Assembly: GCF_900101265.1 (NCBI RefSeq)
Contig: NZ_FMZS01000003.1
Coordinates: 124,001 to 188,000, forward strand
DNA length: 64,000 nt
Origin: Massilia sp. PDC64
Lineage (GTDB): Bacteria > Pseudomonadota > Gammaproteobacteria > Burkholderiales > Burkholderiaceae_D
Direction: 5' to 3'
This document shows positions 7,698-16,067 of the stretch, in pieces. Position numbers and translations under genes: made by a program. Below the pieces are notes generated by a model. That model was not told the DNA's origin. It was given only the letters and a program-made list of their open reading frames with translations, and ran no database searches. Positions within the stretch are counted from its first letter, which is position 1. Each line of letters opens with the position of its first letter.

Positions 7698-8723
7698 ATG
7701 CGTCGCTACATGACAGCCGTGGTTTTCCTTCTGTTGACCTGTGTGGCGCACGCCGAGTCCCCGTCGGGTGCTGAACGGACCAAGATAATCACGGGTGTCA
7801 TCGATCAGTTACGGACTTCTTACATCGACGTCGAACAGGCCAGCAAGCTGGAGCCGGTACTTCGACATGCCGATTTCAGTCACGCGGCAGGCGACGAGGC
7901 GTTCGCCGAAGCTGTTACCGCATTGATGCAGAGCGTCACAAAGGATCAGCATCTGCGTTTGCTATACAGTGCGAAGCGATTCGAGTCACCCGGTAACGGT
8001 TCTCCCACATCGACCGAAATCGCTGAATGGCAGGCTGGCTGGAAAAGGGATAATTATGGTATCGAACGCGTCGAGCGTTTGCCCGGCAATATCGGCTATT
8101 TCAAAATTAACTATTTCTGGGATGCTGCCGCTGCGGCGCCGTCGATCGCTGCAGCGATGACCCTGCTGGCCTATACGGACGCATTGATTATCGACTTGCG
8201 CGAAAATGGCGGAGGGGACGCAGATGAAGTGCCGCTAATCGCCAGCTATCTGTTTGACCAACGCACGCACTTGAGTGATTTCTACAGACGCGAGGGAAAT
8301 ATAACGGAGCAGCAGTGGACTTACCCTGCCGTCGCCGGGATGCGGTTTGGCAGGGAAAAGGCGGTCTACGTCTTGACGAGCAAGGCGACGTTTTCGGCTG
8401 CAGAAGGTTTGGCCTATGCGCTGAAGAATTTAAAAAGAGCCACCATCGTCGGTGAAACGACAAGAGGTGGAGCGCATCCATCACGCGTGAAGCGAATCAA
8501 CGACCATTACGAAATGATGGTGCCTGGTTCCACGGTGCGAGATCACGTTACCGGAAAGGATTGGGAAGGCGTGGGCGTATTGCCGGACCTGGCGGTTCCC
8601 GCCGAAGAAGCGCTGGCGATGGCCCAGATAAGCATCCTGAAAAAGATGCTTGCCGATAAGCCGAATGCAGAGGGTCGGGACGAGATCCGGAAACGTCTGG
8701 CTGCACTGGGTTCCGGACGTTGA
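7698..8723 (+). CDS. S41-family peptidase, exported
   Basis: 341 residues with a signal peptide (MRRYMTAVVFLLLTCVAHA) and, after an alpha-helical N-terminal domain like that of IRBP/C-terminal processing proteases, a catalytic core: DALIIDLRENGGGD, the nucleophile region TSKATFSAAEGLAYAL and GETTRGGAHP. No PDZ domain is visible, which matches the IRBP-like branch of S41 rather than CtpA. It should cleave peptides in the periplasm. The gene stands alone and its base composition is visibly less GC-rich than its neighbours, so recent transfer is possible. An ATG at 7710 is an alternative start. Confidence 0.85.
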   Translation: MRRYMTAVVFLLLTCVAHAESPSGAERTKIITGVIDQLRTSYIDVEQASKLEPVLRHADFSHAAGDEAFAEAVTALMQSVTKDQHLRLLYSAKRFESPGNGSPTSTEIAEWQAGWKRDNYGIERVERLPGNIGYFKINYFWDAAAAAPSIAAAMTLLAYTDALIIDLRENGGGDADEVPLIASYLFDQRTHLSDFYRREGNITEQQWTYPAVAGMRFGREKAVYVLTSKATFSAAEGLAYALKNLKRATIVGETTRGGAHPSRVKRINDHYEMMVPGSTVRDHVTGKDWEGVGVLPDLAVPAEEALAMAQISILKKMLADKPNAEGRDEIRKRLAALGSGR

Positions 8724-8800
8724 CGGGTCAAGATCCGGTATTACAGCGACTGCGTTCAAAGGCAACCAGGAGGTTTGGCGGTCTTCCTGGCCGCTCACGT

Positions 8801-8842
8801 GCGCACCGGGCAGGCGGGCGGGTCACGGGCGGCCCGGTGCGC
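8801..8842. terminator. Strong hairpin between convergent S41 and sixA genes
   Basis: GCGCACCGGG (8801-8810) and CCCGGTGCGC (8833-8842) pair perfectly over 10 bp with a 22-base loop. It ends immediately before the sixA stop and sits between convergent genes, so it could stop transcription from either side, although no T tract follows. Confidence 0.4.
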
Positions 8843-9316
8843 TCAGCGCAGCTTACCCACGATATCCGGCCCCACGGCCAGCCTGACGAAGGGCGCCGGA
8901 TCTTCTTCGCCCTTGCTGGCGATCCAGAACACACTGGCCTTGCGGATCTTCCAGTCCTGCGCGGTGCCGGAAAAGATCAGCGACGCCACCTGGCCCAGCA
9001 GCGGCTGGTGCCCGACGATGACGACCGGGTTCTTGTTGTCCGGCCAGCCGGCCGCTTCCAGGATGCGTTCCGCCGACGAATCCGTGTTCAACGCTTCCAC
9101 GGTGATGAACTTGCGGCCCAGCGCCTGCGCCGTCTGCACGCAGCGCGCGGCGGGGCTGGACAGGATGCGGCAGTGCGACGGCAGCTGGCGGTCGAGCCAC
9201 GCGCCCACGCGTGACGCGTGGCGCGCACCCTTGGCCGTCAGCTCGCGCAACTGGTCGCCCTGGCGGTCGGGGACGTGCGGCTCAGCCTCGGCGTGGCGCC
9301 ACAGGATCAGTTCCAT
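8843..9316 (-). CDS. sixA: Phosphohistidine phosphatase SixA
   Basis: 157 residues of the histidine phosphatase superfamily. The catalytic RH pair is at residues 7-8 (LILWRHAEAE) and the second conserved histidine is in VGHQPLLGQ. The start at 9316 is preferred over the ATG at 9322 because AGGAG lies 7 bases before it. SixA removes phosphate from histidine residues of phosphotransfer proteins in the cytoplasm. The gene start overlaps the end of ppk1 by 35 bases, a linkage seen widely in beta- and gammaproteobacteria and suggesting joint translation. Confidence 0.92.
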   Translation of the reverse strand: MELILWRHAEAEPHVPDRQGDQLRELTAKGARHASRVGAWLDRQLPSHCRILSSPAARCVQTAQALGRKFITVEALNTDSSAERILEAAGWPDNKNPVVIVGHQPLLGQVASLIFSGTAQDWKIRKASVFWIASKGEEDPAPFVRLAVGPDIVGKLR

Positions 9317-11441
9317 GGTCATTCTCCTTGTTATGTGCATGGCCGGTGCTCTGCGCGCCCAGTGTGTCCATCAGGAATTGCTGGGCGCTAAAGGCCGCCT
9401 GGCTGCCCCGTGCCTTGCGGCGCTTGTAGCGGCCGTCGCTGCCCAGTTCCCAGGCGTTGACGTTGTCCTTCAAATACACCTGCAGTCCCTCGCGCAGCAC
9501 GCGTTTTTTCAGCGCCGGCGAGCGGATGGGGAACGCCACTTCGACCCGGCGGAACAGGTTGCGGTTCATCCAGTCCGCGCTGCCCAGGTAGATGTCGTTC
9601 TTGAGGTTGTTGCGGAAGTAGTAGACGCGCGTGTGTTCGAGGAAGCGGCCGACGATCGAGCGCACGCGGATGTTCTCCGACAGCCCCGGCACGCCGGGCC
9701 GCAGCGAGCACGCGCCGCGCACGATCAGGTCGATGCGTACGCCGTCGCCGGACGCTTCGTACAGCGCGCGGATGACGGATTCGTCGGTCAGCGAATTCAT
9801 CTTGGCGATGATGCGCGCCGGCTTGCCTTCGCGCGCGATCGCCGCCTCCTGGCGGATGGCCTTGACGATTTCCTTCTGCAGCGAGAACGGCGCCAGCCAC
9901 ATCGCGGACAGCTGCGTGGGCCGCGTCATGCTCGTGAGGTGGATGAACACTTCGTTGACGTCGGCCGTGAGCTCGTCGTCCGACGTGAGCAGGCCGAAGT
10001 CCGTGTAGAAGCGCGCCGTCGTCGGGTTGTAGTTGCCGGTGCCGAGGTGGGCGTAGCGGCGCAGGCCGTCCGGTTCGCGGCGCAGCACGAGCGCCATCTT
10101 CGCGTGCGTCTTGAGGCCCACGACGCCGTACACGACCTGCGCGCCCGCTTCCTCCAGCCGCTCGGCCCAGTTGATGTTGGCCTCCTCGTCGAAGCGCGCC
10201 ATCAGTTCGACGATGACGGTGACTTCCTTGCCGCGCAGCGCGGCGTTGATCAGCGCTTCCATCAGCTCGGAATTGGAGCCGGCGCGGTAGATCGTCTGCT
10301 TGATGGCGACGACGTTCGGATCGGCCGCGGCGCAGCGCACGAAGTCGATCACGGGCTGGAACGACTGGTACGGGTGGTGCAGCAGGACGTCCTGCTTGCG
10401 CAGCAGGGCGAACATGTCATGGCCGGTCACCAGCTTGGCCGGGAAGCCCGGCGAATAGGGCGTGAATTTCAGGTCCGGCCGGGCGTTGCTGTTGGCGATT
10501 TCCAGCAGGCGGCCCATGTTGACGGGGCCGTCCACCGTGAACAGGCGCGAGCGGTCGATCGAGAACTGGTCGAGCAGGAAGTCGGCCAGGTGCTTGGGAC
10601 AGCCACGCGCCACTTCCAGCCGCACGGCGAAGCCGTAGTTGCGGCTGTGGAGTTCGCTCTGCAGCGCCTGGCGCAGGTTTTTCACTTCTTCCTCGTCCAC
10701 CCACAGGTCGCTGTTGCGGGTGACGCGGAACTGCGAATAGGACACGACCTCGCGTCCCGTGAACAGGTCGGCCATGTGGGCCTGGATCACGGACGTCAGC
10801 AGACAGTAGGACGCGCCGGGCTTGTCCGACAGTTCGTCCGGCAGGCGGATCAGCCGCGGCAGCACGCGCGGCGCCTTCATGATCGCGATCCCGGTGCCGC
10901 GCCCGAACGCATCCTTGCCGGCCAGTTCGACGATGAAGTTCAGGCTCTTGTTGATCACGCGCGGGAACGGGTGCGCTGGGTCGAGGCCGACCGGCGTGAG
11001 GAGCGGGCGCACTTCCTTGTCGAAGTACTGCTTGACCCACGCCTTCTGCGCCGCATTGCGGTCCGAGCGGCGCAGCAGGTGGATGCCGTTCGCGGACAGC
11101 TGCGGCAGGATCTGGTCGTTCAGCAGCGCATACTGGCGCGCGATGATCTGGCGGCATTCATCGGCGGCGCCGTCCAGGTCGGCATGCCCGGGTTCGGGCC
11201 CGCCATGTGCCTGGTGCTGGGCGAGCAGGCTGGCGACGCGGACTTCGAAGAACTCGTCCAGGTTGCTGGAGACGATCGTCAGGAAGCGCAGGCGTTCGAG
11301 CAGGGGGACGGACGGATCTTCCGCCTGTTCGAGCACGCGGCGATTGAATTCGAGCAGCGAGAGTTCGCGGTTGAGGAACAGGTGTGGGCTATCGGGCGGA
11401 AGCGTGGCCAGTGCCTCGTCCGTTTTTAACTTCATATCCAT
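9282..11441 (-). CDS. ppk1: Polyphosphate kinase 1
   Basis: About 719 residues, the normal length for PPK1, with all parts in order: N-terminal helical domain (FLNRELSLLEFNRRVLEQA), head domain, and two phospholipase-D-like C domains. The autophosphorylated histidine is in GLKTHAKMALV (about residue 445), and LGTGNYNP and YLGSADWMNRN are conserved. It polymerises the gamma-phosphate of ATP into polyphosphate, reversibly, at the membrane or in the cytoplasm. No clear Shine-Dalgarno precedes the ATG at 11441 (or the ATG at 11435). A Pho box lies upstream and sixA overlaps downstream; no exopolyphosphatase gene follows. Confidence 0.96.
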   Translation of the reverse strand: MDMKLKTDEALATLPPDSPHLFLNRELSLLEFNRRVLEQAEDPSVPLLERLRFLTIVSSNLDEFFEVRVASLLAQHQAHGGPEPGHADLDGAADECRQIIARQYALLNDQILPQLSANGIHLLRRSDRNAAQKAWVKQYFDKEVRPLLTPVGLDPAHPFPRVINKSLNFIVELAGKDAFGRGTGIAIMKAPRVLPRLIRLPDELSDKPGASYCLLTSVIQAHMADLFTGREVVSYSQFRVTRNSDLWVDEEEVKNLRQALQSELHSRNYGFAVRLEVARGCPKHLADFLLDQFSIDRSRLFTVDGPVNMGRLLEIANSNARPDLKFTPYSPGFPAKLVTGHDMFALLRKQDVLLHHPYQSFQPVIDFVRCAAADPNVVAIKQTIYRAGSNSELMEALINAALRGKEVTVIVELMARFDEEANINWAERLEEAGAQVVYGVVGLKTHAKMALVLRREPDGLRRYAHLGTGNYNPTTARFYTDFGLLTSDDELTADVNEVFIHLTSMTRPTQLSAMWLAPFSLQKEIVKAIRQEAAIAREGKPARIIAKMNSLTDESVIRALYEASGDGVRIDLIVRGACSLRPGVPGLSENIRVRSIVGRFLEHTRVYYFRNNLKNDIYLGSADWMNRNLFRRVEVAFPIRSPALKKRVLREGLQVYLKDNVNAWELGSDGRYKRRKARGSQAAFSAQQFLMDTLGAQSTGHAHNKENDHGTDPVAPRRG

Positions 11442-11487
11442 TTTTCGGGAATATTTCACTCGTGACAACGGAGTGTAGAAGCCGATT

Positions 11488-11505
11488 ATGACAACATTGT
11501 GACAG
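11488..11505 (-). promoter_or_regulatory. Pho box upstream of ppk1
   Basis: On the minus strand CTGTCAC-AATG-TTGTCAT matches two 7-bp PhoB half sites with the canonical 4-bp spacer, about 47 bases before the ppk1 start. ppk genes in several proteobacteria are phosphate-starvation regulated, so PhoB activation of ppk1-sixA is likely. Further single half sites occur at 11462-11468 (minus) and 11527-11533 (plus). Confidence 0.7.
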
Positions 11506-11546
11506 AGAACGCTCTACAGCGGCGCCCTGTCACAATTGCTAGCCCG

Positions 11547-12053
11547 TCATTGCGCGTCGAACGTAAAACCGGAGGGATAACGGTGGTAGCCGTCGAACTC
11601 GGCCTTCCCGATCGGCACGCCCGCCTGGCGCGCAATCGCATACACCGTCGAGTAGTGGAAAAAGAAGTTGGGGACGGCGTACATGTGGAAATACTCCGGA
11701 GCAGGCAGGTCCAGCTCGGCGAACCCCGCCGTGGTGCGGACGTTCGCCGTGTCGCTGCCGGCGAAGTCCGCATCGGGTATCGCCGCCAGGTACGCCATCG
11801 TCCGCTCCAGCTCCGCGTAAATGCTGGCGAACGTGTAGTCGTCGTCGCGGAACGACACGATGTCCCGCCCGGCCAGCGGACAGGTGGCGCGCAAGGTGAA
11901 GCCGATCGCGGTCCGGGCCTGTTGCAGCAGGGGGAACATGTCCGGATGCAGGCGGCGGTCCGCCACGGTGGCGTCGAACGCTTCGACCCGCCTCAGGATG
12001 TCGTCCAGCCGGCGCAGGTAGTGCAGGAAGAGACGAGGCGGCGTCACCGTCAT
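11547..12053 (-). CDS. DUF1993 family protein
   Basis: 168 residues matching the DUF1993 family: a DinB-like helical-bundle fold with the conserved FHMYAVPNFFFHYSTVYAIARQAGVPIGKAEFDG near the C terminus. The function is unknown in the family. The ATG at 12053 overlaps the stop of the AraC gene (ATGA), so the two are translationally coupled and the regulator probably controls it, or shares its signal. The same frame continues upstream across the AraC gene, but only as an out-of-frame shadow. Confidence 0.85.
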   Translation of the reverse strand: MTVTPPRLFLHYLRRLDDILRRVEAFDATVADRRLHPDMFPLLQQARTAIGFTLRATCPLAGRDIVSFRDDDYTFASIYAELERTMAYLAAIPDADFAGSDTANVRTTAGFAELDLPAPEYFHMYAVPNFFFHYSTVYAIARQAGVPIGKAEFDGYHRYPSGFTFDAQ

Positions 12054-12922
12054 ACGACCGTTTCCCGCACGCGCCGCAGGTCGTCGCGCGGCGGCCGTCC
12101 GAACATGCGGCTGTACTCGCGCGTGAACTGCGACGGGCTCTCGTAGCCCACCTGGTAGGCGACGGCCGCCACGTCGCAGCTGCTGGCCGCCAGACGGGCG
12201 CGTGCCTCGTGCAGGCGGATCTGCTTCTGGTATTGCAGGGGGCTCAGCGACGTGAAGTCCTTGAAGTGGCGGAACAGCGACGACGCGCTCATGCCGCTCA
12301 CGGCTTCCAGCTGCTGCGTCGACACGGGCTCCGCGTAGTGCTGCTGCAGCCAGCGGATCGCGCGGCCGATGCGCGACGCGCGGCTGTCGGCCAGGCCCAC
12401 TTCGCGCAGCATCGGGCCGTGCGGGCCGGAGAGCAGGCGCCACAGGATCTCCTTTTCCAGCAGCGGCCGCAGGATGCGTACGTCGTCCGGATGGTCGAGC
12501 AGCGTGACGAGACGCCCGACGGCGTCCAGCAGCGGCGCGGAAGCGGCGTGCACGGCCATCGGCGCGGCGGCCGGCGGCGCCTCGGCTTCGGCCTCGACGA
12601 TCAGGCCCGCGATCTCGGCCGGGCGCAGGGTCAGCGCGACGCCGAGGTAAGGCTCCTCTTCGCTGGCATGGATGACCTGGCCCGTCGACGGCATCGTCAG
12701 CGACACGATCACGCAGTCGCCGGGTCCGTATTCGTAGGTGCGCCCGCCGATCGTCGAGCGCTTGCGGCCCTGCAGGATCAGGGCGAACATCGGCTCTTCG
12801 ATGCCGCTCATCGGCAGGGTCGGCGCCGTGACCGAACGCACCCGCAGCCCGGGCACGATGCAGTCCGGGCCGGTGCCGGCGTGGCGCATGGCGAGGTGGC
12901 GGAGGTCGTGGAGAGTCATCAT
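12050..12922 (-). CDS. AraC-family regulator (AraC_N type)
   Basis: 290 residues. The N-terminal half (about 20-165) is the AraC_N ligand module (MFALILQGRKRSTIGGRTYEYGPGDCVIVS), the C-terminal half (about 190-285) the two HTH motifs (VAYQVGYESPSQFTREYSRMFGRPPRDD). The same type occurs at 61890-62789. It forms a two-gene unit with the DUF1993 gene through a 4-base overlap. The upstream region (12932-12976) carries CGTAA/TTACG elements at 12936-12940, 12956-12960 and 12971-12975 that could be an autoregulatory operator. The start could equally be the second ATG at 12919. Confidence 0.88.
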   Translation of the reverse strand: MMTLHDLRHLAMRHAGTGPDCIVPGLRVRSVTAPTLPMSGIEEPMFALILQGRKRSTIGGRTYEYGPGDCVIVSLTMPSTGQVIHASEEEPYLGVALTLRPAEIAGLIVEAEAEAPPAAAPMAVHAASAPLLDAVGRLVTLLDHPDDVRILRPLLEKEILWRLLSGPHGPMLREVGLADSRASRIGRAIRWLQQHYAEPVSTQQLEAVSGMSASSLFRHFKDFTSLSPLQYQKQIRLHEARARLAASSCDVAAVAYQVGYESPSQFTREYSRMFGRPPRDDLRRVRETVV

Positions 12923-13008
12923 GGTGTCGTGCGTTCGTAAAGGACGTGCATGTCATTACGGAACAGTGATCGTAACATGATCGACGCTACCAAGACACAT
13001 ATGCATGG

Positions 13009-13809
13009 CTAAGGCTGGCCGGCCGGGACGCGGCCCGCGAGGCGGCGCCACCATGGCGGCCGCGCCGGGCGCTCGTACGCCAGGTCCGCGGGCACCGTGA
13101 GCGCGACCACCGTGCCGCTGCCCGCGCCGGGTCCGATGTCGAGCAGCGCGCCGATCGCGGCGGCACGCTCGCGCATGCCCGCCAGGCCCCAGTGGCCGGG
13201 ACGGGCGGCCTCGCGGATGCCGCGCCCGTCGTCGCGCACCCGCAGTGCGAATGCCTGCTCGCCGTAGGCCACTTCCAGCACGACCTCGTTCGCACGCGCA
13301 TGGCGGAACGCGTTCTGCAGCGCTTCGCGGGCGATGAAGCAGGCTTCCTGGGCGACGTCGCGGCACAGCGGGCGGCGCTCCCCCTCCACGCGCACGTCGA
13401 AGCGCACGCTGAACTGCTCGCCGAGGATGTGGCCCAGCGGGACGATTGCGCCGACGAGGTCGTCGGCGGGCGACGCGGCGCCGCGCAGCGCCGTCAGTTC
13501 GTCGCGGCCTTCGCGCAGGGCATGTCGCGCCTGTTCGAGCGTGCGGTCGATGAGGGGCCGGTCGGGAGAGTCCTGCGGCAACCGGTCGCGGGCGTGCTCG
13601 AACAGCATCAGCAGGGCCTGCACGGACTGCATCAGCGTGTCGTGCAGCGTGCGCGCGATGCGTTCCCGTTCGCTCGCGCGCTCCTGCAGCAGGCGGCGCA
13701 GCCGGGAGGTGGCCCTGCGCAGGCGCAGGCGGTACAGCACCCAGGCGCCGACGGCGGCGAGCAGGCCGCACGATAGGGCGAGGGACAGGACGATGACGGA
13801 ACGGAACAT
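13009..13809 (-). CDS. Short sensor histidine kinase (HisKA_3/LiaS-NarX type)
   Basis: 266 residues. One membrane helix (about 5-26), a short linker, the HisKA_3 phosphoacceptor segment (ERERIARTLHDTLMQSVQAL, His near residue 56) and a HATPase domain (REALQNAFRHA, RDDGRGI, GLAGMRERA). The helix-linker-kinase part resembles the C terminus of large triple-tyrosine/beta-propeller kinases, but the periplasmic sensor is absent and there is no room for it upstream, so this is a truncated or minimal form. It is divergent from the hydrolase-XapX-response regulator operon at 13942-16065, making the response regulators there the natural partners. Intergenic 13810-13941 holds a copy of the shared motif. 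Confidence 0.85.
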   Translation of the reverse strand: MFRSVIVLSLALSCGLLAAVGAWVLYRLRLRRATSRLRRLLQERASERERIARTLHDTLMQSVQALLMLFEHARDRLPQDSPDRPLIDRTLEQARHALREGRDELTALRGAASPADDLVGAIVPLGHILGEQFSVRFDVRVEGERRPLCRDVAQEACFIAREALQNAFRHARANEVVLEVAYGEQAFALRVRDDGRGIREAARPGHWGLAGMRERAAAIGALLDIGPGAGSGTVVALTVPADLAYERPARPPWWRRLAGRVPAGQP

Positions 13810-13843
13810 TGATCCGATTGTAAAGCACGCCGGGCCCCGCGCC

Positions 13844-13858
13844 TATACGAACGGATAC
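13844..13858. promoter_or_regulatory. Recurrent 15-bp motif, site 1
   Basis: TATACGAACGGATAC lies in the divergent region between the short kinase and the YcaC-like hydrolase operon, about 83 bases before the hydrolase start. Near-identical sequences occur at 23019, 27104, 30014 and 32682. Probably a binding site of a regulator shared by these operons. Confidence 0.5.
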
Positions 13859-13941
13859 TGGCAACGGGAGGAGCGCAGGACTACCATGACTTTGCCGGTG
13901 CACTACCGCTAATCCACCTATCCCTCCCAGAGGATCATCCC

Positions 13942-14628
13942 ATGAGCAATCCAAAACTCGAAGTGCTGACGCCGCAGAACAGCCAGATCATCTTCATCGA
14001 TCACCAGCCGCAGATGGCATTCGGCGTCCAGTCCATCGACCGCCAGGTCCTGAAGAACAACACCGTCGGCCTCGCCAAGGCCGCCCGCACGTTCAACATC
14101 CCGACGACCATCACCACCGTCGAGACGCAAGGCTTCTCGGGCTATACCTACCCGGAACTGCTGGACGTGTTCCCGAACCAGCCCATCCTCGAGCGCACAT
14201 CGATGAACTCGTGGGACGACCAGAAGGTGCGCGACGCGCTGGCCGCCAACGGCCGCAAGAAGGTCGTCGTCGCCGGCCTGTGGACGGAAGTCTGCAACAC
14301 CACGTTCGCCCTGTGCGCGATGCTGGAAGGCGGCTACGAGATCTACATGGTCGCGGACGCCTCGGGCGGTACGACCAAGGAAGCGCATGACTACGCCATG
14401 CAGCGCATGATCCAGGCCGGCGTCGTGCCGGTGACCTGGCAGCAGGTGCTGCTCGAGTGGCAGCGCGACTGGGCGCACAAGGACACCTACGACGCCGTCA
14501 CCGGCATCGCCAAGGAGCACTCGGGCGCCTACGGCATGGGCATCGACTACGCGTACACGATGGTGCACAAGGCACCGCAACGCGGTACCACCAGCCACGA
14601 AACGCTGGCGCCGGTTCCGGCGCGCTGA
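13942..14628 (+). CDS. Isochorismatase-family hydrolase, YcaC-like
   Basis: 228 residues of the cysteine hydrolase fold. The catalytic Asp is D20 (IIFIDHQPQ) and the nucleophilic cysteine is C118 (VVVAGLWTEVCNTTFAL), preceded by the usual cis-peptide region. YcaC-like proteins form octamers and hydrolyse unknown amides; the substrate cannot be read from the sequence. It opens an operon with an XapX membrane protein and two response regulators, facing a short sensor kinase. Such hydrolases are commonly found with alpha/beta hydrolases and YtcJ amidohydrolases, also present in this window. Confidence 0.9.
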   Translation: MSNPKLEVLTPQNSQIIFIDHQPQMAFGVQSIDRQVLKNNTVGLAKAARTFNIPTTITTVETQGFSGYTYPELLDVFPNQPILERTSMNSWDDQKVRDALAANGRKKVVVAGLWTEVCNTTFALCAMLEGGYEIYMVADASGGTTKEAHDYAMQRMIQAGVVPVTWQQVLLEWQRDWAHKDTYDAVTGIAKEHSGAYGMGIDYAYTMVHKAPQRGTTSHETLAPVPAR

Positions 14629-14721
14629 TTGTTCGCGCGCCCGGCCATCCCGGTGCGCGCGTCCGCGGCTCCGCGCCTATCCGGTCCGGAGCCGCTCCCG
14701 CCATTCATCGCAGGGGGATGC

Positions 14722-15000
14722 ATGAAGTTCTACCTGGTTTCCTTGGCAGTCGGCCTGCTGGTCGGCTGCATCTATGCATTGCTGGGGGTCCGTTCCCCCG
14801 CGCCGCCGGCCATTGCGCTGGTCGGCCTGTTCGGCATGCTCGTGGGCGAGCAGGCCGTGCCCATCGCCAAGCGCCTGATCTCCGGCGAGCCCGTCACCGT
14901 GTCCTGGTTCCGCGCCGAGTGCGTGAGCCGCATCAGCGGCGTCACGCCGCCGCCCGCACCGACGGCGGACAACAAGGCCGGCCATGATCGCGCAGCCTGA
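14722..15000 (+). CDS. XapX domain (DUF1427) membrane protein
   Basis: 92 residues from the ATG at 14722, preceded by GGGGG. Two hydrophobic helices (about 3-20 and 27-45) with the XapX signature FYLVSLAVGLLVGCIYALLG and PPAIALVGLFGMLVGEQ, then a soluble tail of 45 residues. XapX proteins are small inner-membrane proteins of unknown role, often next to isochorismatase-like hydrolases, as here. The last 17 bases overlap the following response regulator. A shorter paralogue is at 30095-30253. Confidence 0.85.
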   Translation: MKFYLVSLAVGLLVGCIYALLGVRSPAPPAIALVGLFGMLVGEQAVPIAKRLISGEPVTVSWFRAECVSRISGVTPPPAPTADNKAGHDRAA

Positions 15001-15373
15001 CCAGACGGTGCTGGTCGTCGACGACGACGACACCGTCCGCACCGGCATGCTCGGCCTGCTGCGTGCGGCCGGCTATGAGGCGCACGGCTATCCCAGCGCG
15101 GCCGCCGCGCTGGACGGCTGCGACCCCGTGCACGCCCACTGCGCCGTGCTCGACATCCACATCGGCGAACCGGACGGCTTCGCGCTGCGTGAAAGCCTGC
15201 GCGCGCTGGCGCCGGGCCTGCCCGTCATCTTCATCACGGGCGATGACGATCCCGCGCTGGCGCACCGCGCGGGCTGCGTCGGCGCGCTGTCGCTGCTGCT
15301 CAAGCCGGTCGACGCCGACTGCCTGCTGGCGCTGATCGATGCCATTCCGGCGGCGCCGGACGCTCTCCAGTGA
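14984..15373 (+). CDS. Single-domain response regulator
   Basis: 129 residues, receiver domain only: acidic pocket DDDD at 13-16, phosphoacceptor D57 (AVLDIHIGEPDG), conserved Thr in FITGDDD and Lys in LLLKPVD. It has no output domain, so it may act by protein contact or as a phosphate sink. The start lies inside the XapX gene behind AAGG. A full FixJ-type regulator follows after 68 bases and a kinase is divergent at 13009, giving one kinase and two receivers. Confidence 0.88.
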   Translation: MIAQPDQTVLVVDDDDTVRTGMLGLLRAAGYEAHGYPSAAAALDGCDPVHAHCAVLDIHIGEPDGFALRESLRALAPGLPVIFITGDDDPALAHRAGCVGALSLLLKPVDADCLLALIDAIPAAPDALQ

Positions 15374-15441
15374 TGGCCGGACCTCCGCACGACCCGGCAT
15401 TTTCCGTTATGCTTGCTTCCGTGGAAGACGGGGAGGCAGGC

Positions 15442-16065
15442 ATGAGCGAGCGGATGGTGATGGTGGTGGACGACGACGCGAACGTGCGTTCCGGCCTCGA
15501 ACACCTGCTCGAGGCGGAGGGTTACGCCGTGCACGCCTTCGCCGACGCGGCCGACTTCCTCGCGCAGCCCGCGCCGCCCGTGCCCGCGTGCCTGATCCTC
15601 GACATGCAGATGCCGCAGCTGGACGGCATGAGCGTGCTGCAGCACATGGCGGAGCGCCACCTGGCGCTGCCCGTCATCTTCCTCACCGGCCACGGCACCA
15701 TTCCGTTGTCCGTGGCGGCGATGAAGGCCGGTGCGAACGAATTCCTTACGAAGCCGGTCGATCCGGACGCGCTGCTGGCCGCCGTCGACGAGGCGCTGGC
15801 CAGCGACGCGAGCCGGATCGCGCAGCGGCGCGAAGCGGACGAACTGGCGCGCCGCCACGCCCAGCTCACGCCGCGCGAGCGCGAAGTGTTCGGCCTCGCC
15901 ATCGGCGGGCTCCTCAACAAACAGATCGCCGACGAGATGGGCATCAGTGAGATCATGGCCAAGGTCCACAAGCGCAACCTGATGCAGAAGATGCAGACGC
16001 GCACCCTGGCCGAACTGGTGCGCATGGCCGAGAAGCTCGGCATCGAGAGCGTGCGCAGCCGCTGA
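15442..16065 (+). CDS. FixJ-type response regulator with LuxR HTH
   Basis: 207 residues from the ATG at 15442 behind GGGAGG; the frame is open further upstream but has no ribosome site. Receiver domain 1-120 with D54 as phosphoacceptor (ILDMQMPQLDG), TGHGT and LTKPVD; LuxR-type HTH about 141-190 (LTPREREVFGLAIGGLLNKQIADEMG). It should bind DNA after phosphorylation and is a good candidate for recognising the recurrent 15-bp motif in this window, since its own operon carries one copy (inference). Confidence 0.9.
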   Translation: MSERMVMVVDDDANVRSGLEHLLEAEGYAVHAFADAADFLAQPAPPVPACLILDMQMPQLDGMSVLQHMAERHLALPVIFLTGHGTIPLSVAAMKAGANEFLTKPVDPDALLAAVDEALASDASRIAQRREADELARRHAQLTPREREVFGLAIGGLLNKQIADEMGISEIMAKVHKRNLMQKMQTRTLAELVRMAEKLGIESVRSR

Positions 16066-16067
16066 GG

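Noticed and set aside
8775-11429. 884-codon open frame on the plus strand
   Set aside because: It is antisense to ppk1/sixA, whose protein motifs are unmistakable; long antisense frames are a GC-bias artefact here.
11547-12956. Single 469-codon frame joining the DUF1993 gene with upstream sequence
   Set aside because: Its first 300 codons are an out-of-frame copy of the AraC gene; the real gene starts at 12053 with an ATGA overlap.
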